Below, in pieces: positions 15,124 through 24,850 of a stretch of 36,211 nucleotides of DNA. The first letter of the stretch is position 1. Every line of letters starts with the position of its first letter. Under the pieces are notes generated by a model. The model was not told the DNA's origin. It did not search any database and saw only the letters and a list, made by a program, of their open reading frames with translations. The position numbers and the translations under genes were made by a program. This DNA comes from Sedimentisphaerales bacterium (GTDB lineage: Bacteria > Planctomycetota > Phycisphaerae > Sedimentisphaerales > Anaerohalosphaeraceae): assembly GCA_016930745.1 (NCBI GenBank), contig JAFGGE010000130.1, forward strand, positions 1 through 36,211. Reading direction: 5' to 3'.

Positions 15124-17307
15124 ATGTTTGGACTGTCGGTCGTTGATATTCTGGTCATTGGGCTGTATTTTGCCGCGATCCTTGGGATTGGATTTCGGGC
15201 CATGCGGCACATCCGCAGTCAGGAGGATTATTTTCTTGGAGGTCGGCGGTTCGGCAAACTTGTACAGATTTTTTCCGCCTTTGGACAGGGCACCAGCGCC
15301 GACAGCGCCGTAGGCACGACCACGACTACCTACAACAACGGCGCATCGGGCATCTGGAGCGCGTTGTTATTTCTTTGGGGCACGCCGATCTACTGGTTCA
15401 CATCCCCCTGGTATCGAAGGCTCCGCGTGCTGACCCTGGGCGACTTTTTCGAGGAACGGTATGGTTCGAAAAGGATGGCCGGATTCTACGCTGTTGTCGC
15501 CTCTTTGTGGCTGATGCTGTTTATCGCCATCGGCATGAAGGCCGTATCCGCTACGGTTCTGGGAATTGCCGTCAAGTCCCCTGCGGAGCTTTCTGTCGAA
15601 GAAAAAACCGAATACGACCAGGCCGTTGCGTGGGAGTCTCTTATCACGCGCAAAGTCCAAGGCGTCTTGACAAGCGAACAGAAACACCGCCTGGAGGAAT
15701 TGGAACGGATCCGGCCCCGAAAGGAGTTTTCCCATCTGACGGAAACCAAGCTGATTTTGACAATCTGCCTGATTGTATTTGTCTATGCGATTGCCGGCGG
15801 ACTCGAGGCCGCCGTCTATACGGATATACTCCAGGGGATGTTCATTATCGTTCTCTCGGTGATTCTCATTCCGTTTGGCCTGGCTCGAATTAACGCCGTG
15901 TACGGCGGCGAAAGCCCGATGGACGCGATCCGGACGATGCATCATCGCCTGCCGCAGTGGTATTTCGATATCTTCGGCTCATCGCAAACCCTGGATTTCA
16001 CCTGGTATTACATTGCTTCGATTTCCGTACTAATCGCCGTAACCGTCGCCGTCCAGGCCAACCAGATGAACGCCATCGGCTCGGCCAAAGATGAACTGAC
16101 AGCGCGGATCGGCTTTACCGCCGGCTGTTTTATGAAGCGATTCTGCACGGTGCTCTGGGGCCTTACCGGGCTGATCGCCGTCACCCTATATGCGGGCCAA
16201 ATCCGGGATTCCGATCTGGTCTGGGGATACGCCACCCGAGACCTTCTCCGCGGGCCGGGTTTGGGGCTCGTGGGGCTGATGATCGCCTGTCTGCTGGCGG
16301 CCCTGATGAGCAGCGCCGACATGATGATGATCACCGCCTCCGGCGTGCTGACCCGGAACCTGTACCGTCCCCTGCTGCCGTACTTCGAAGAAAGGCATTA
16401 TGTTCGGGTCGGCCGGATACTGGGCGGGGTCGTGTTGATCGGCGCCGCTGTTTTCGCCTGCTGGTTTTCCACCGTGTTGCAGCTTCTCAAAATGATCTGG
16501 GAATTTAATGCCATCCTCGCGGCGGCCTTCTGGTGCGGCATGAAATGGCGCCGTACGACCCGCATCGGCGCCTGGTCTTCCATGCTCGTCACGTCCCTTC
16601 TGTTTGTCCTTATTCCGGCGCTGGGTCCCTGGCTTTTCCCTTCCCTGCGAACCAGCACGACGCTGCTCAAACAGACCGATCCAGCCCCGATTACAAGGAC
16701 ATATCAGGCCCAGCAGATGGACGTGGAGCAACGTCAGAAAGAAATCGAACAATGGGACGAAAAGCATAAACAAGGCTCTACACTCGGATCCCGACCGCAG
16801 CAGATTCTGCTCGGTCAGACCATGGATAAAATCATTCAACCGCCGCGAAAAAGCATCTTCTGGTCTAAAGGCATTGAAATCCGGGATGGACAACCGCAGG
16901 GACAGGGGTGGCTGTATATCGAACTGGTGCTTGTCGATCAGTGCAAGGATTTATCCACCTTGCCGTACGCTATGGTGGAAACGATCCGCACGCTGATTCG
17001 ATTGTTGCTCCCATTTGCCATCATTATAGTCGTATCGCTTCTCACCCGGCCGGAGAATAAGGAATCGCTCGACCGCTTCTATGTTAAAATGCGAACTCCG
17101 GTACGGGTGGATAAAGAACTGGACCGGGAGGAAATGGCCCGATCGCTGGCCTATCCGATACGTTTTCAGGAAAGGCTTCTTTTCCCGCACTCTCAATTCG
17201 AATTTTTCAAGTGGGACCGGATCGACATCTACGGCTTTGCTCTTTCGGCGCTGACGGTGTTAGGAATCATTGGCATGTTATATAGTTTACTCCATCTAGG
17301 CACATAG
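15124..17307 (+). CDS. Large sodium:solute symporter (SSS family) with two hydrophilic insertions
   Basis: This 727-residue membrane protein has the SSS core, starting SVVDILVIGLYFAAILGIGFRAMRHIRSQEDYFLGGR, with conserved SAFGQGTSADSAVGTTTTTYNNG around TM2 and many later membrane segments. Typical members are 450-600 residues. The extra length comes from a charged insert at about residues 155-210 and a second at about 510-610 (glutamine-, lysine- and proline-rich), plus a C-terminal tail after TM segments at about 620-640. GGATGATGG lies just before the ATG. It starts 79 bp after the sialidase-like gene and is followed 7 bp later by the URO-D gene, so a sugar or sugar acid released by the first protein is a plausible substrate. 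Confidence 0.9.
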   Translation: MFGLSVVDILVIGLYFAAILGIGFRAMRHIRSQEDYFLGGRRFGKLVQIFSAFGQGTSADSAVGTTTTTYNNGASGIWSALLFLWGTPIYWFTSPWYRRLRVLTLGDFFEERYGSKRMAGFYAVVASLWLMLFIAIGMKAVSATVLGIAVKSPAELSVEEKTEYDQAVAWESLITRKVQGVLTSEQKHRLEELERIRPRKEFSHLTETKLILTICLIVFVYAIAGGLEAAVYTDILQGMFIIVLSVILIPFGLARINAVYGGESPMDAIRTMHHRLPQWYFDIFGSSQTLDFTWYYIASISVLIAVTVAVQANQMNAIGSAKDELTARIGFTAGCFMKRFCTVLWGLTGLIAVTLYAGQIRDSDLVWGYATRDLLRGPGLGLVGLMIACLLAALMSSADMMMITASGVLTRNLYRPLLPYFEERHYVRVGRILGGVVLIGAAVFACWFSTVLQLLKMIWEFNAILAAAFWCGMKWRRTTRIGAWSSMLVTSLLFVLIPALGPWLFPSLRTSTTLLKQTDPAPITRTYQAQQMDVEQRQKEIEQWDEKHKQGSTLGSRPQQILLGQTMDKIIQPPRKSIFWSKGIEIRDGQPQGQGWLYIELVLVDQCKDLSTLPYAMVETIRTLIRLLLPFAIIIVVSLLTRPENKESLDRFYVKMRTPVRVDKELDREEMARSLAYPIRFQERLLFPHSQFEFFKWDRIDIYGFALSALTVLGIIGMLYSLLHLGT

Positions 17308-17314
17308 GGGGACC

Positions 17315-18463
17315 ATGACCTCCCTGGAACGAATCATTCAAGCCGTATCCCATGGGCAACCGGATCATGTCCCTCTCGATCTGGGCAGCAGCTTCACCAC
17401 AGGAATCACAAAAAATGCATGCCGACGACTCTGTGCATCTCTGGGATTCGATGGAAATCCGGAACTGTATGATGTCGTACAGCAGCTTGCCGTCGTCCCG
17501 GAAAAAGTACTGGTTCAAATCGGCGCGGATGTGCGGGGGTTGATCCCCAATGTGGTCCGCAAGAATCCGACGGTCCAGGACCATGGCGAATATGAACAGT
17601 TCGAAGATGAATGGGGGATTACATGGAAACGATCCAAGGGGGGACTGTATTTCAGCGCCGTTTCCACCCAACTCGGCGGAACTATCTCCATACAAGACAT
17701 CGAACGCTTTCCCTGGCCGGACACCGGTGATCCCGCCCTCTTCGAAGGATTGACCAACCAGGCCCAGCGCTGGCACAAGCAAGGCTATGCCGTCATCCTG
17801 GAATCGGTTTGTGCAGGCATTTTTGAAATGGCCGGACGGGTCCGCGGCGTCGAACAATTTTATATGGACCTGGCCTTGCAGCCGGATCTGGCCATAGCAT
17901 TAATGGATAAATTCGTTGAACTCAAGATTCGGTTTTACGAGGCTGCTGCTCGTCCTCTGGGTCCGTATGTGCACTTTATCCGGGAAGGCGATGATGTAGC
18001 CGGCCAGGAATCGTTGCTGGTCAGTCCCCAAATGTATCAGGAGATCATCAAGCCGCGGCATAAGCAGCTTTTCGAAGCGCAAAAGCGGTTTTTCCCAAAA
18101 CCTTTTTATATATGGTTCCATTCGGATGGGGCCATTTTCGATCTTCTGCCTGATTTTATCGAAATCGGCGTCGAGGTGCTCAATCCCCTGCAGTTGACCG
18201 CCAAAGGCATGGATGCCGCCAGGATCAAAACAGAGTATGGCAAAGATTTGGCCTTTTGGGGGGCGGGCGTGAATACGCAGGAAACCCTGCCTTATGGAAC
18301 CCCGGATCAGGTCCGTCAGGAAGTCGTTCAGCGTATGGAGATTCTACAAACCGGAGGTGGTTTTGTCCTTGGAACTGTGCATAATATACAGGATGATGTG
18401 CCGGTAGATAATCTTATCGCCCTGCTTGAGGCGTGGCGGGAATTTCGTGATTATCAACAATAA
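17315..18463 (+). CDS. Uroporphyrinogen decarboxylase-family (URO-D) protein of unknown substrate
   Basis: The 382-residue protein has the URO-D barrel, seen at its start (SLERIIQAVSHGQPDHVPLDLG) and end (GAGVNTQETLPYGTPDQVRQEV, GGGFVLGTVHNIQDDVPVDN). The family includes heme-pathway decarboxylases and corrinoid methyltransferases of the MtaA/CmuA type. Here the HxCG zinc motif of the methyltransferases appears as HSDG, lacking the cysteine, so that activity is unlikely. The heme enzyme is also unlikely because no other heme gene is near. The gene sits 7 bp after a symporter and before an exported oxidoreductase, in a glycan-type cluster, so an unrecognised role in sugar metabolism is possible. 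GGGGG precedes the start. Confidence 0.85.
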   Translation: MTSLERIIQAVSHGQPDHVPLDLGSSFTTGITKNACRRLCASLGFDGNPELYDVVQQLAVVPEKVLVQIGADVRGLIPNVVRKNPTVQDHGEYEQFEDEWGITWKRSKGGLYFSAVSTQLGGTISIQDIERFPWPDTGDPALFEGLTNQAQRWHKQGYAVILESVCAGIFEMAGRVRGVEQFYMDLALQPDLAIALMDKFVELKIRFYEAAARPLGPYVHFIREGDDVAGQESLLVSPQMYQEIIKPRHKQLFEAQKRFFPKPFYIWFHSDGAIFDLLPDFIEIGVEVLNPLQLTAKGMDAARIKTEYGKDLAFWGAGVNTQETLPYGTPDQVRQEVVQRMEILQTGGGFVLGTVHNIQDDVPVDNLIALLEAWREFRDYQQ

Positions 18464-18502
18464 GAAGCCGGAGATGATACAATCTGGAAAGGAGCGTCGG
18501 GT

Positions 18503-19879
<1,377 letters not shown>

Positions 19880-19900
19880 CCTGCCAACCTCACAATCTGA

Positions 19901-19935
19901 GCCCCCGAGAGGATTTCCCGACGGGGGCGTTGTTT
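19901..19935 (+). terminator. Intrinsic terminator after the sialidase-like cluster
   Basis: GCCCCCG (19901-19907) and CGGGGGC (19922-19928) form a perfect 7-bp G/C stem with a 14-nt loop, followed by GTTGTTTATA. It closes the four-gene cluster. Confidence 0.65.
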
Positions 19936-20214
19936 ATACCCGATTTCTACATATTTTTTCTATAGGACGATCTATAACGCCGGAATTCTTGTGCTCTAAC
20001 ATCGCCAGTTCGTTTCATAATTCCCCTCAAGATCCTGTAAAGCTGTTTCTTATCGGAATCAGGACGATGAGCGATAACCATTCAAAAAATGTATGATATT
20101 TCTCAGAAAGTTCGATAAAATCGCCCCTCCTTATTTGCCGGTTTTTCGGTTGTTTTTTAGGTTATATATGGAGGGATTCGGCGGGTCAAAAGCCGCCGAC
20201 CTGTAAGGTAAAGA
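19936..20214. other. Intergenic region with no clear gene
   Basis: This roughly 280-bp stretch is A/T-rich and lacks a supported gene. A possible promoter, TTGCCG (20135-20140) and TAGGTT (20158-20163) at 17-nt spacing, precedes the small membrane protein. Near its end a 6-bp hairpin (CGGCGG/CCGCCG, 20179-20198) lies inside a 12-codon mini-ORF at 20168-20206. Confidence 0.5.
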
Positions 20215-20529
20215 ATGTTTTTCGGAAGGGAGAAAACGGTGTTTGGATGGCGGAGCAAGGCATTGACGGCGCTGATCGTGTATTTCGCGGGGTTCGCAAC
20301 GGCAATTTACACACTGGCGCCTGCACAGGATTGTCCTGATCGTGGGGCATTAACCATCAACCTGGCCGGCGGCGAAGGGGGCGATTGGAACGCCAAGACG
20401 CAGCAATTCGCCGTCGTAGCCAAAGCGGGAATCGGTAATTTTCTGCGGATCGCCGAGGAAAAGGCCATTGCGGCGGGCAAAATCATTCAGGCTCAAATGG
20501 CCCAACAGCGGAAGAACACGGAAAAATAA
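20215..20529 (+). CDS. Small single-span membrane protein, unknown function
   Basis: The 104-residue product has a basic N-terminus, one hydrophobic segment at about residues 16-35 and a hydrophilic, helix-prone C-terminal part ending in charged residues. The hydrophobic segment could be a signal peptide or an anchor. AAGGTAAAG precedes the ATG; an in-frame GTG at 20239 with GGGAG before it is an alternative start. I do not recognise a family. No neighbour suggests a role. Confidence 0.5.
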   Translation: MFFGREKTVFGWRSKALTALIVYFAGFATAIYTLAPAQDCPDRGALTINLAGGEGGDWNAKTQQFAVVAKAGIGNFLRIAEEKAIAAGKIIQAQMAQQRKNTEK

Positions 20530-20731
20530 CAAAGCCCTCTTCTGTGTTGGGTTAAGGAGTGAAAAAAGCCTGCGGTAACGATTCCACAAGATACTATCCA
20601 TACCACCAACCGCATTTCTGCCAAGTCGACTGTTTTTGTTCCTCGAATTGCGCTTTCCTTTTCATAGAATCTTCCTGTATACTCCAACGCCTGATTCTTG
20701 TTACGGACGGAAAGGATAGACAGGATTGAAC

Positions 20732-21418
20732 ATGCCACAGCAAATACAATATGGATTGATTTTCGACGTGGATGGCGTGATCGCCGATACCGAAGGCATC
20801 AACGCCCGAGCCTCGATTCGGATGTTTGAGGAATTATTCGGCCTCGCCGGCGTCTGCCGAGACGACTTCGAGAAGGGTTTGGGCCGGGGCGCCGCTGCGT
20901 ATGTTCGAGCGGCCGCCCAGGTTCATGGATTCGAAATGACCGAAGAACAGGTGAAACAGGCGACTCATCGCAGACAGGAAAACATTGTTGCGATTCTTAA
21001 AAAAGAGCCGTCTCCGGCATTTCCCGGCGTTCTGGATCTGATGCATGCCGCTATGGAATCCACGGATTTTCGCGTGGCGATCGCGACGTCCAGCTCTCGC
21101 GCCATATCCGAGGCCGTATTGAAAGCCGCGCAAATCCCCTATCAAAACTTTACCTACATTACCGGCAGCGATGTGACCCGAAAAAAACCCGATCCGGAAT
21201 TGTTTCTTACCGCCGCGGCCCGCTCCGGCATAGATCCAACCCGATGTGTCGTCTTTGAAGACGCCCCCGACGGCGTTAAAGCCGCCAAAGCCGCCGGCGC
21301 CAAATGCATCGCTATTACCAACTCCGCCACGGCGGATAAACTGACAGAGGCCGACAGGATTGTGGACTCCCTGGCGCAGATCGATCTGGAAACGATTCGC
21401 CGATTGCTGTCGGCCTGA
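20732..21418 (+). CDS. HAD-superfamily phosphatase, beta-phosphoglucomutase-like
   Basis: This 228-residue protein has all HAD motifs: DVDGVIADTE with nucleophile Asp12 and Asp14, ATSSSR as motif II, KKPDPELF as motif III and FEDAPDGVKAAKAAG as motif IV. The helical cap between motifs I and II is of the subfamily I/PGMB type, so a small phosphorylated sugar or similar metabolite is the likely substrate; phosphoglycolate or a sugar phosphate both fit. I chose the ATG at 20732, with AGGA six nt upstream, over an in-frame TTG at 20726. It is convergent with the DUF434 gene, 11 bp away, and no terminator was seen there. Confidence 0.92.
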   Translation: MPQQIQYGLIFDVDGVIADTEGINARASIRMFEELFGLAGVCRDDFEKGLGRGAAAYVRAAAQVHGFEMTEEQVKQATHRRQENIVAILKKEPSPAFPGVLDLMHAAMESTDFRVAIATSSSRAISEAVLKAAQIPYQNFTYITGSDVTRKKPDPELFLTAAARSGIDPTRCVVFEDAPDGVKAAKAAGAKCIAITNSATADKLTEADRIVDSLAQIDLETIRRLLSA

Positions 21419-21429
21419 AGAATCCAACT

Positions 21430-22158
21430 CTATGTTTGCAGGCCGGACAAATCGATAATGCAGGCTGTGTGGTCGCTCATGGCCAGTATCGTTTCGATGA
21501 GGTTAAACCATATCCGGCATTGATCCAGAACAGCGCTGTCGCTTGTGACAAGGATATCATGACTCTGCGCCAGGTCATGATCGCATCGGTCTGTCAAATG
21601 CACCTGCCAGAACCATTCGTTTTCCGCCGCAATCCTTTCCACAAGCTGCTTCAGTCTGCCGGAGTTGGAAACAGGTTTGTCGAACAGCCAGGTAACCGAT
21701 GCCGGTTCCAATCGTTCCAGTGTCCGACCAATCGATTCCAGGGCCGGAATGGTTTCCTCCACCTTGCGATAGGATCCATGCTGGCTGGCCAGGTCCCGAA
21801 AACATCCATCCACGGCTCGAAATAACAGGCCGCCGCTCAGAAACGCCTCCATCGTGATCAGCACATTATATCCGTCAAGGCAGATCGGCCTGCCCCGGAT
21901 CTGTTCGGATCCGATACAGCGGGCCTGCCGCTTTCTGGCCTGGATTCCAGTGCATCCGCATCGCATCAGCGCCAGCCTCTGGCGCTTCACCAGGGAAAAG
22001 CGGTCTCCTACCAGTTTCAGTGAACTGTTGGGAGCATAGCCGCGATCAAGCAGCCAGAGATAATCCCCCAGGGCGGCCTGCAATATCAAAATCTGTTCCT
22101 CGCCGAACAGATGCGCATCGTCCGGATGAGGACCGCGATGTTTTCGTGTATCCGGCAT
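21430..22158 (-). CDS. DUF434/DUF5616 domain protein
   Basis: The 242-residue protein matches in pattern the DUF434 family. An N-terminal region (FGEEQILILQAALGDYLWLLDRGYAPNSSLKLVGDRFSL, from about residue 18) is followed by a second part with CLDGYNVLITMEAFLSGG and LLFRAVDGCFRDL, the DUF5616-type stretch. Conserved acidic residues in the second part, including DGYN and VTSDSAVLD, resemble a PIN/NYN-like nuclease fold, but that is inference. Function is unknown. It is followed on the same strand by no gene in this window; upstream on the minus strand lies the cold-shock gene, 45 bp away. Confidence 0.75.
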   Translation of the reverse strand: MPDTRKHRGPHPDDAHLFGEEQILILQAALGDYLWLLDRGYAPNSSLKLVGDRFSLVKRQRLALMRCGCTGIQARKRQARCIGSEQIRGRPICLDGYNVLITMEAFLSGGLLFRAVDGCFRDLASQHGSYRKVEETIPALESIGRTLERLEPASVTWLFDKPVSNSGRLKQLVERIAAENEWFWQVHLTDRCDHDLAQSHDILVTSDSAVLDQCRIWFNLIETILAMSDHTACIIDLSGLQT

Positions 22159-22203
22159 TAATCCAGATGGTTCCAGAGACGGCCGCGCCGAGCCGTGCGG
22201 GAT

Positions 22204-22419
22204 CTACTTCTTCTCCGTAGCCGCGGCCAGGCTGACGTTCTGGGCCCGAAGCCCCTTTTCGCCCTGTGCCACCTCAAACAGGATCCGATCGCCCTCCTCC
22301 AGCGTGCGCAACCCATCCTGTACAAAACTGGTATAGTGGAGAAAGATATCCGGCCCCCCCTGGCCGTCGATAAAGCCATAGCCCTTCTTCTTATCAAACC
22401 ACTTGACCGTGCCTTCCAA
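22204..22419 (-). CDS. Cold-shock-domain protein (CspA family)
   Basis: The 71-residue product, EGTVKWFDKKKGYGFI followed by DIFLHYTSF, has the RNP1-like and RNP2-like motifs of single-stranded nucleic-acid-binding cold-shock proteins. These act as RNA chaperones or transcription antiterminators. I chose a TTG start at 22419 because AGGAG lies 8 nt before it and the resulting N-terminus (MEGTVKWF) matches the family. The in-frame ATG at 22467 would add 16 residues and has no ribosome site. The C-terminus extends a few residues past the usual domain end. Confidence 0.9.
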   Translation of the reverse strand: MEGTVKWFDKKKGYGFIDGQGGPDIFLHYTSFVQDGLRTLEEGDRILFEVAQGEKGLRAQNVSLAAATEKK

Positions 22420-22514
22420 TTCGATGTCTCCTACAAATCCAAGAGAAACCTTGTGTCCGAGGCGCACATGGCTTGTACACGTTGACTATCTGTTGTTACC
22501 GAAATGTCATGGTT

Positions 22515-22853
22515 TTATATTGACGGACGCTCATCGGGCATCGCGGAAGACGCCGGTTTGGCAGTCGGCCCCTTGACCAGCCGCTGCCGCATTAACCGTC
22601 CCATTTTGAACTTGACCGTTCGCTTGGACGGAACATTCACCGGATCCAGCGTCTTGGGATTCTGCGCACGCCGCGCAGCGCGATTCCGCGTCTCAAAGAC
22701 CCCGAAATCCCGAAACTCCAGCCGGTTGTCCCTGGCCAGCTCGTCCACCACCTCATCCAGAAAACACTGCACGATTCGCTTCACAACGACTCGCTTGGCC
22801 TGTGTAATTTCTGCAATCCGGTCGATGAGTTCTTTCTTTGTAACGGTTGCCAT
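22515..22853 (-). CDS. HU/IHF-family DNA-binding protein
   Basis: The 112-residue protein has the HU/IHF fold: MATVTKKELIDRIAEITQAKRVVVKRIVQ forms the helical dimerisation part, and RLEFRDFGVFETRNRAARRAQNPKT includes the DNA-grasping arm. The GRNP-type motif reads as RRAQNPKT here. HU-family proteins bend DNA and organise the nucleoid. A C-terminal tail of about 20 residues (GPTAKPASSAMPDERPSI) extends past the usual 90-95 residues. GAGGTAG precedes the ATG. It is divergent from the signal peptidase operon. Confidence 0.92.
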   Translation of the reverse strand: MATVTKKELIDRIAEITQAKRVVVKRIVQCFLDEVVDELARDNRLEFRDFGVFETRNRAARRAQNPKTLDPVNVPSKRTVKFKMGRLMRQRLVKGPTAKPASSAMPDERPSI

Positions 22854-23018
22854 CGGCTACCTCGTACAATGAAAGGTTTGTTGTTGCCTTTGCCCGATTT
22901 CACGACATACCGGCCCACAGCGCCGGTTTATAAATGATCACAAATCACTATACCGTAAAGACTTCGAATCAGCAAGCGATTTTTGAAGATTTTTTTATTT
23001 CCCTTTTCAAACCGCTTC

Positions 23019-23047
23019 TTGACCTGGGCCCCGAAGGCGGAAATAAT
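23019..23047 (+). promoter_or_regulatory. Sigma70-like promoter of the tandem signal peptidase operon
   Basis: TTGACC (23019-23024, 5/6) and AATAAT (23042-23047, 5/6) are 17 nt apart. Transcription would begin near 23054, about 15 nt before the ATG at 23069, which argues against the longer in-frame reading that starts at 22934. Confidence 0.6.
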
Positions 23048-23068
23048 GATGGGTCTTTAAGATTTTGG

Positions 23069-24850
23069 ATGGAAAGGCCGATCGACTTGGCAAAAAAAAC
23101 CCAGAAACCGGCCCCTGCCTCGCAGGGAATCATCGACAGGACCTATCACTTCCTGGAATGGGCCCTGGGCGCGTTCTCGTTTACCCTGGTTTTTATCGTC
23201 TTTGTAATGCAGGCCTATACGATCCCCACCGGCAGCATGGCCGACACGCTCAAGGGGGCGCATTTCCGCCTGCAATGCCGCCAGTGCGGTTATCCCTATG
23301 ATTTCGACTATCTGCCGGATCGCAATTACGGCCGGCCCGACAACACCACCCACAGCGAGAATATCCCGATCATTCCCAATCCCCCGCGCTGTCCGAGTTG
23401 CGGATTTTACCGCGAACCTCTGCGGCTTCTGTATCGTCGTGTCGGCGACAAGGTTGTGTATCAGTCCTCGGATGCCGCCCAGCGATGGGACTTTGACCGG
23501 GAGCACGTCTTTCCCGTCCGCCGGGCTGAGAGGGTCAAAGGCCCCGATGGGAAAATCTATACCCTGCCGATTGAGGAATTCTGGCGCTGGCAGGATCCCG
23601 GCCAACTCGAGCCGGTCATGAAAGGCGACCGCATCTTCGTCCTGAAATCCCTGTATCAATTCGCCGAGCCCCGCCGCTGGGACGTCGTGGTCTTCAAGAA
23701 TCCGCTCGAACCCCGGCAAAACTATATCAAGCGGATGATCGGTCTGCCGGGGGAAAAGATCGAAATCATCGACGGAGATATCTATGTCAACGACGAACTG
23801 GCCCGCAAGCCCGAACGAGTCCAGAACGAACTCTGGATGCCGGTCTACGACAATGATTTTCAACCCGTCAAGCCCGATGTGGAACGTTTCAACGGACATG
23901 CATGGAAGCAGCCCTTCGCCAACGTCGCCGATTCCGAATGGAAGCTCAATCCCGATAACATGACCGTATTTCGTCTCCACGCCGGCCCCGACAAAATCCA
24001 TACGATCTCCTATAATCCGCAAATCGGCAATGATTTCCGGGCCAGTTACGCCTATGACGATCCGGAAGGTCCCACCAGCGGCTATGAGAGAATGCCCATT
24101 TGCAGCGATCTGCAGGTCAGTTTTTATGTCGAAATGAAGGCCCCGCTCGGACGGATCGGCGCTGGACTGAGTAAATACGGCGTTCGCTATCAGGCCATCG
24201 TCGACGCAAGCGGGATGGCAAGGCTGGAACAGCTTGACCAGAACGGCGCTGCGACGGTATTGCAGTCGGCGGCGATCGACCTGACAAACGTCACCGGCCC
24301 AGCGCGGTTTTGTTTTGCCAATGTCGATCATCAGCTTATTCTGCAATACGGCGATAATACGATCCTCCATGACATGGGCAAGCGGCTTGAGGCAATGGGC
24401 CCAGCGCAGGAGATCATGCCCGAAATTACGCTCATCGGGGCCGGCAGTCTGGAATTGTCCCATATCCGCCTCCATCGCGATATTCACTACATCAGCAACG
24501 ACCGCATCGAGCGAGCCGGGCCGGGCAATCCGTTTCTGCTGGGCGACGATGAATTTTTTGTCTGCGGCGACAACAGCCCCAACAGCCTGGACGCCCGCCT
24601 GTGGCCCCAGGAAGGCATCGGAAACCTTGACCCGGATGGAACACGACATATGTACCGAGCGGGTACTGTCCCCCGGGATTACCTGGTCGGTAAGGCCTTC
24701 TTTGTCTACTGGCCCGGACCCTATAAGCCCTATAACAACACCCCAATAGCCCGGTGGATGGACAAGAACCGCCTGGGGCGTCTGGCCAAAATTTTCCTCA
24801 ATATTCCCTGTATCGACGGCATGAAATTTATCTACGGAGGCGGGTCGTAA
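23069..24850 (+). CDS. lepB: Signal peptidase I with zinc ribbon and large insertion, paralogue 1
   Basis: Type I signal peptidases cut signal peptides at the outer face of the membrane using a Ser/Lys dyad. This 593-residue protein has a membrane segment at about 34-50, the serine box TIPTGSMADTL (Ser56), the lysine box NYIKRMIGLPGE (Lys221) and the late FVCGDNSPNSLDARLW box (about 497-512). Between the Ser and Lys boxes Cys70, Cys73, Cys108 and Cys111 form a likely zinc ribbon. Between the Lys box and the GDN box is an extra region of roughly 200 residues (300-475) that looks beta-rich. Typical enzymes are 250-330 residues. The start at 23069 is set by the promoter at 23019-23047. The TAA overlaps the next ATG by one base, so the two genes are coupled. 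Confidence 0.9.
   Translation: MERPIDLAKKTQKPAPASQGIIDRTYHFLEWALGAFSFTLVFIVFVMQAYTIPTGSMADTLKGAHFRLQCRQCGYPYDFDYLPDRNYGRPDNTTHSENIPIIPNPPRCPSCGFYREPLRLLYRRVGDKVVYQSSDAAQRWDFDREHVFPVRRAERVKGPDGKIYTLPIEEFWRWQDPGQLEPVMKGDRIFVLKSLYQFAEPRRWDVVVFKNPLEPRQNYIKRMIGLPGEKIEIIDGDIYVNDELARKPERVQNELWMPVYDNDFQPVKPDVERFNGHAWKQPFANVADSEWKLNPDNMTVFRLHAGPDKIHTISYNPQIGNDFRASYAYDDPEGPTSGYERMPICSDLQVSFYVEMKAPLGRIGAGLSKYGVRYQAIVDASGMARLEQLDQNGAATVLQSAAIDLTNVTGPARFCFANVDHQLILQYGDNTILHDMGKRLEAMGPAQEIMPEITLIGAGSLELSHIRLHRDIHYISNDRIERAGPGNPFLLGDDEFFVCGDNSPNSLDARLWPQEGIGNLDPDGTRHMYRAGTVPRDYLVGKAFFVYWPGPYKPYNNTPIARWMDKNRLGRLAKIFLNIPCIDGMKFIYGGGS

Noticed and set aside
20493..20738. Minus-strand 81-codon frame opposite the small membrane protein and the HAD gene.
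   Set aside because: It overlaps both plus-strand genes, lacks a good ribosome site and has no recognisable domain.
22934..23068. Longer in-frame start for the first signal peptidase.
   Set aside because: A near-consensus promoter lies inside it at 23019-23047, and the added 45 residues resemble no known N-terminus.
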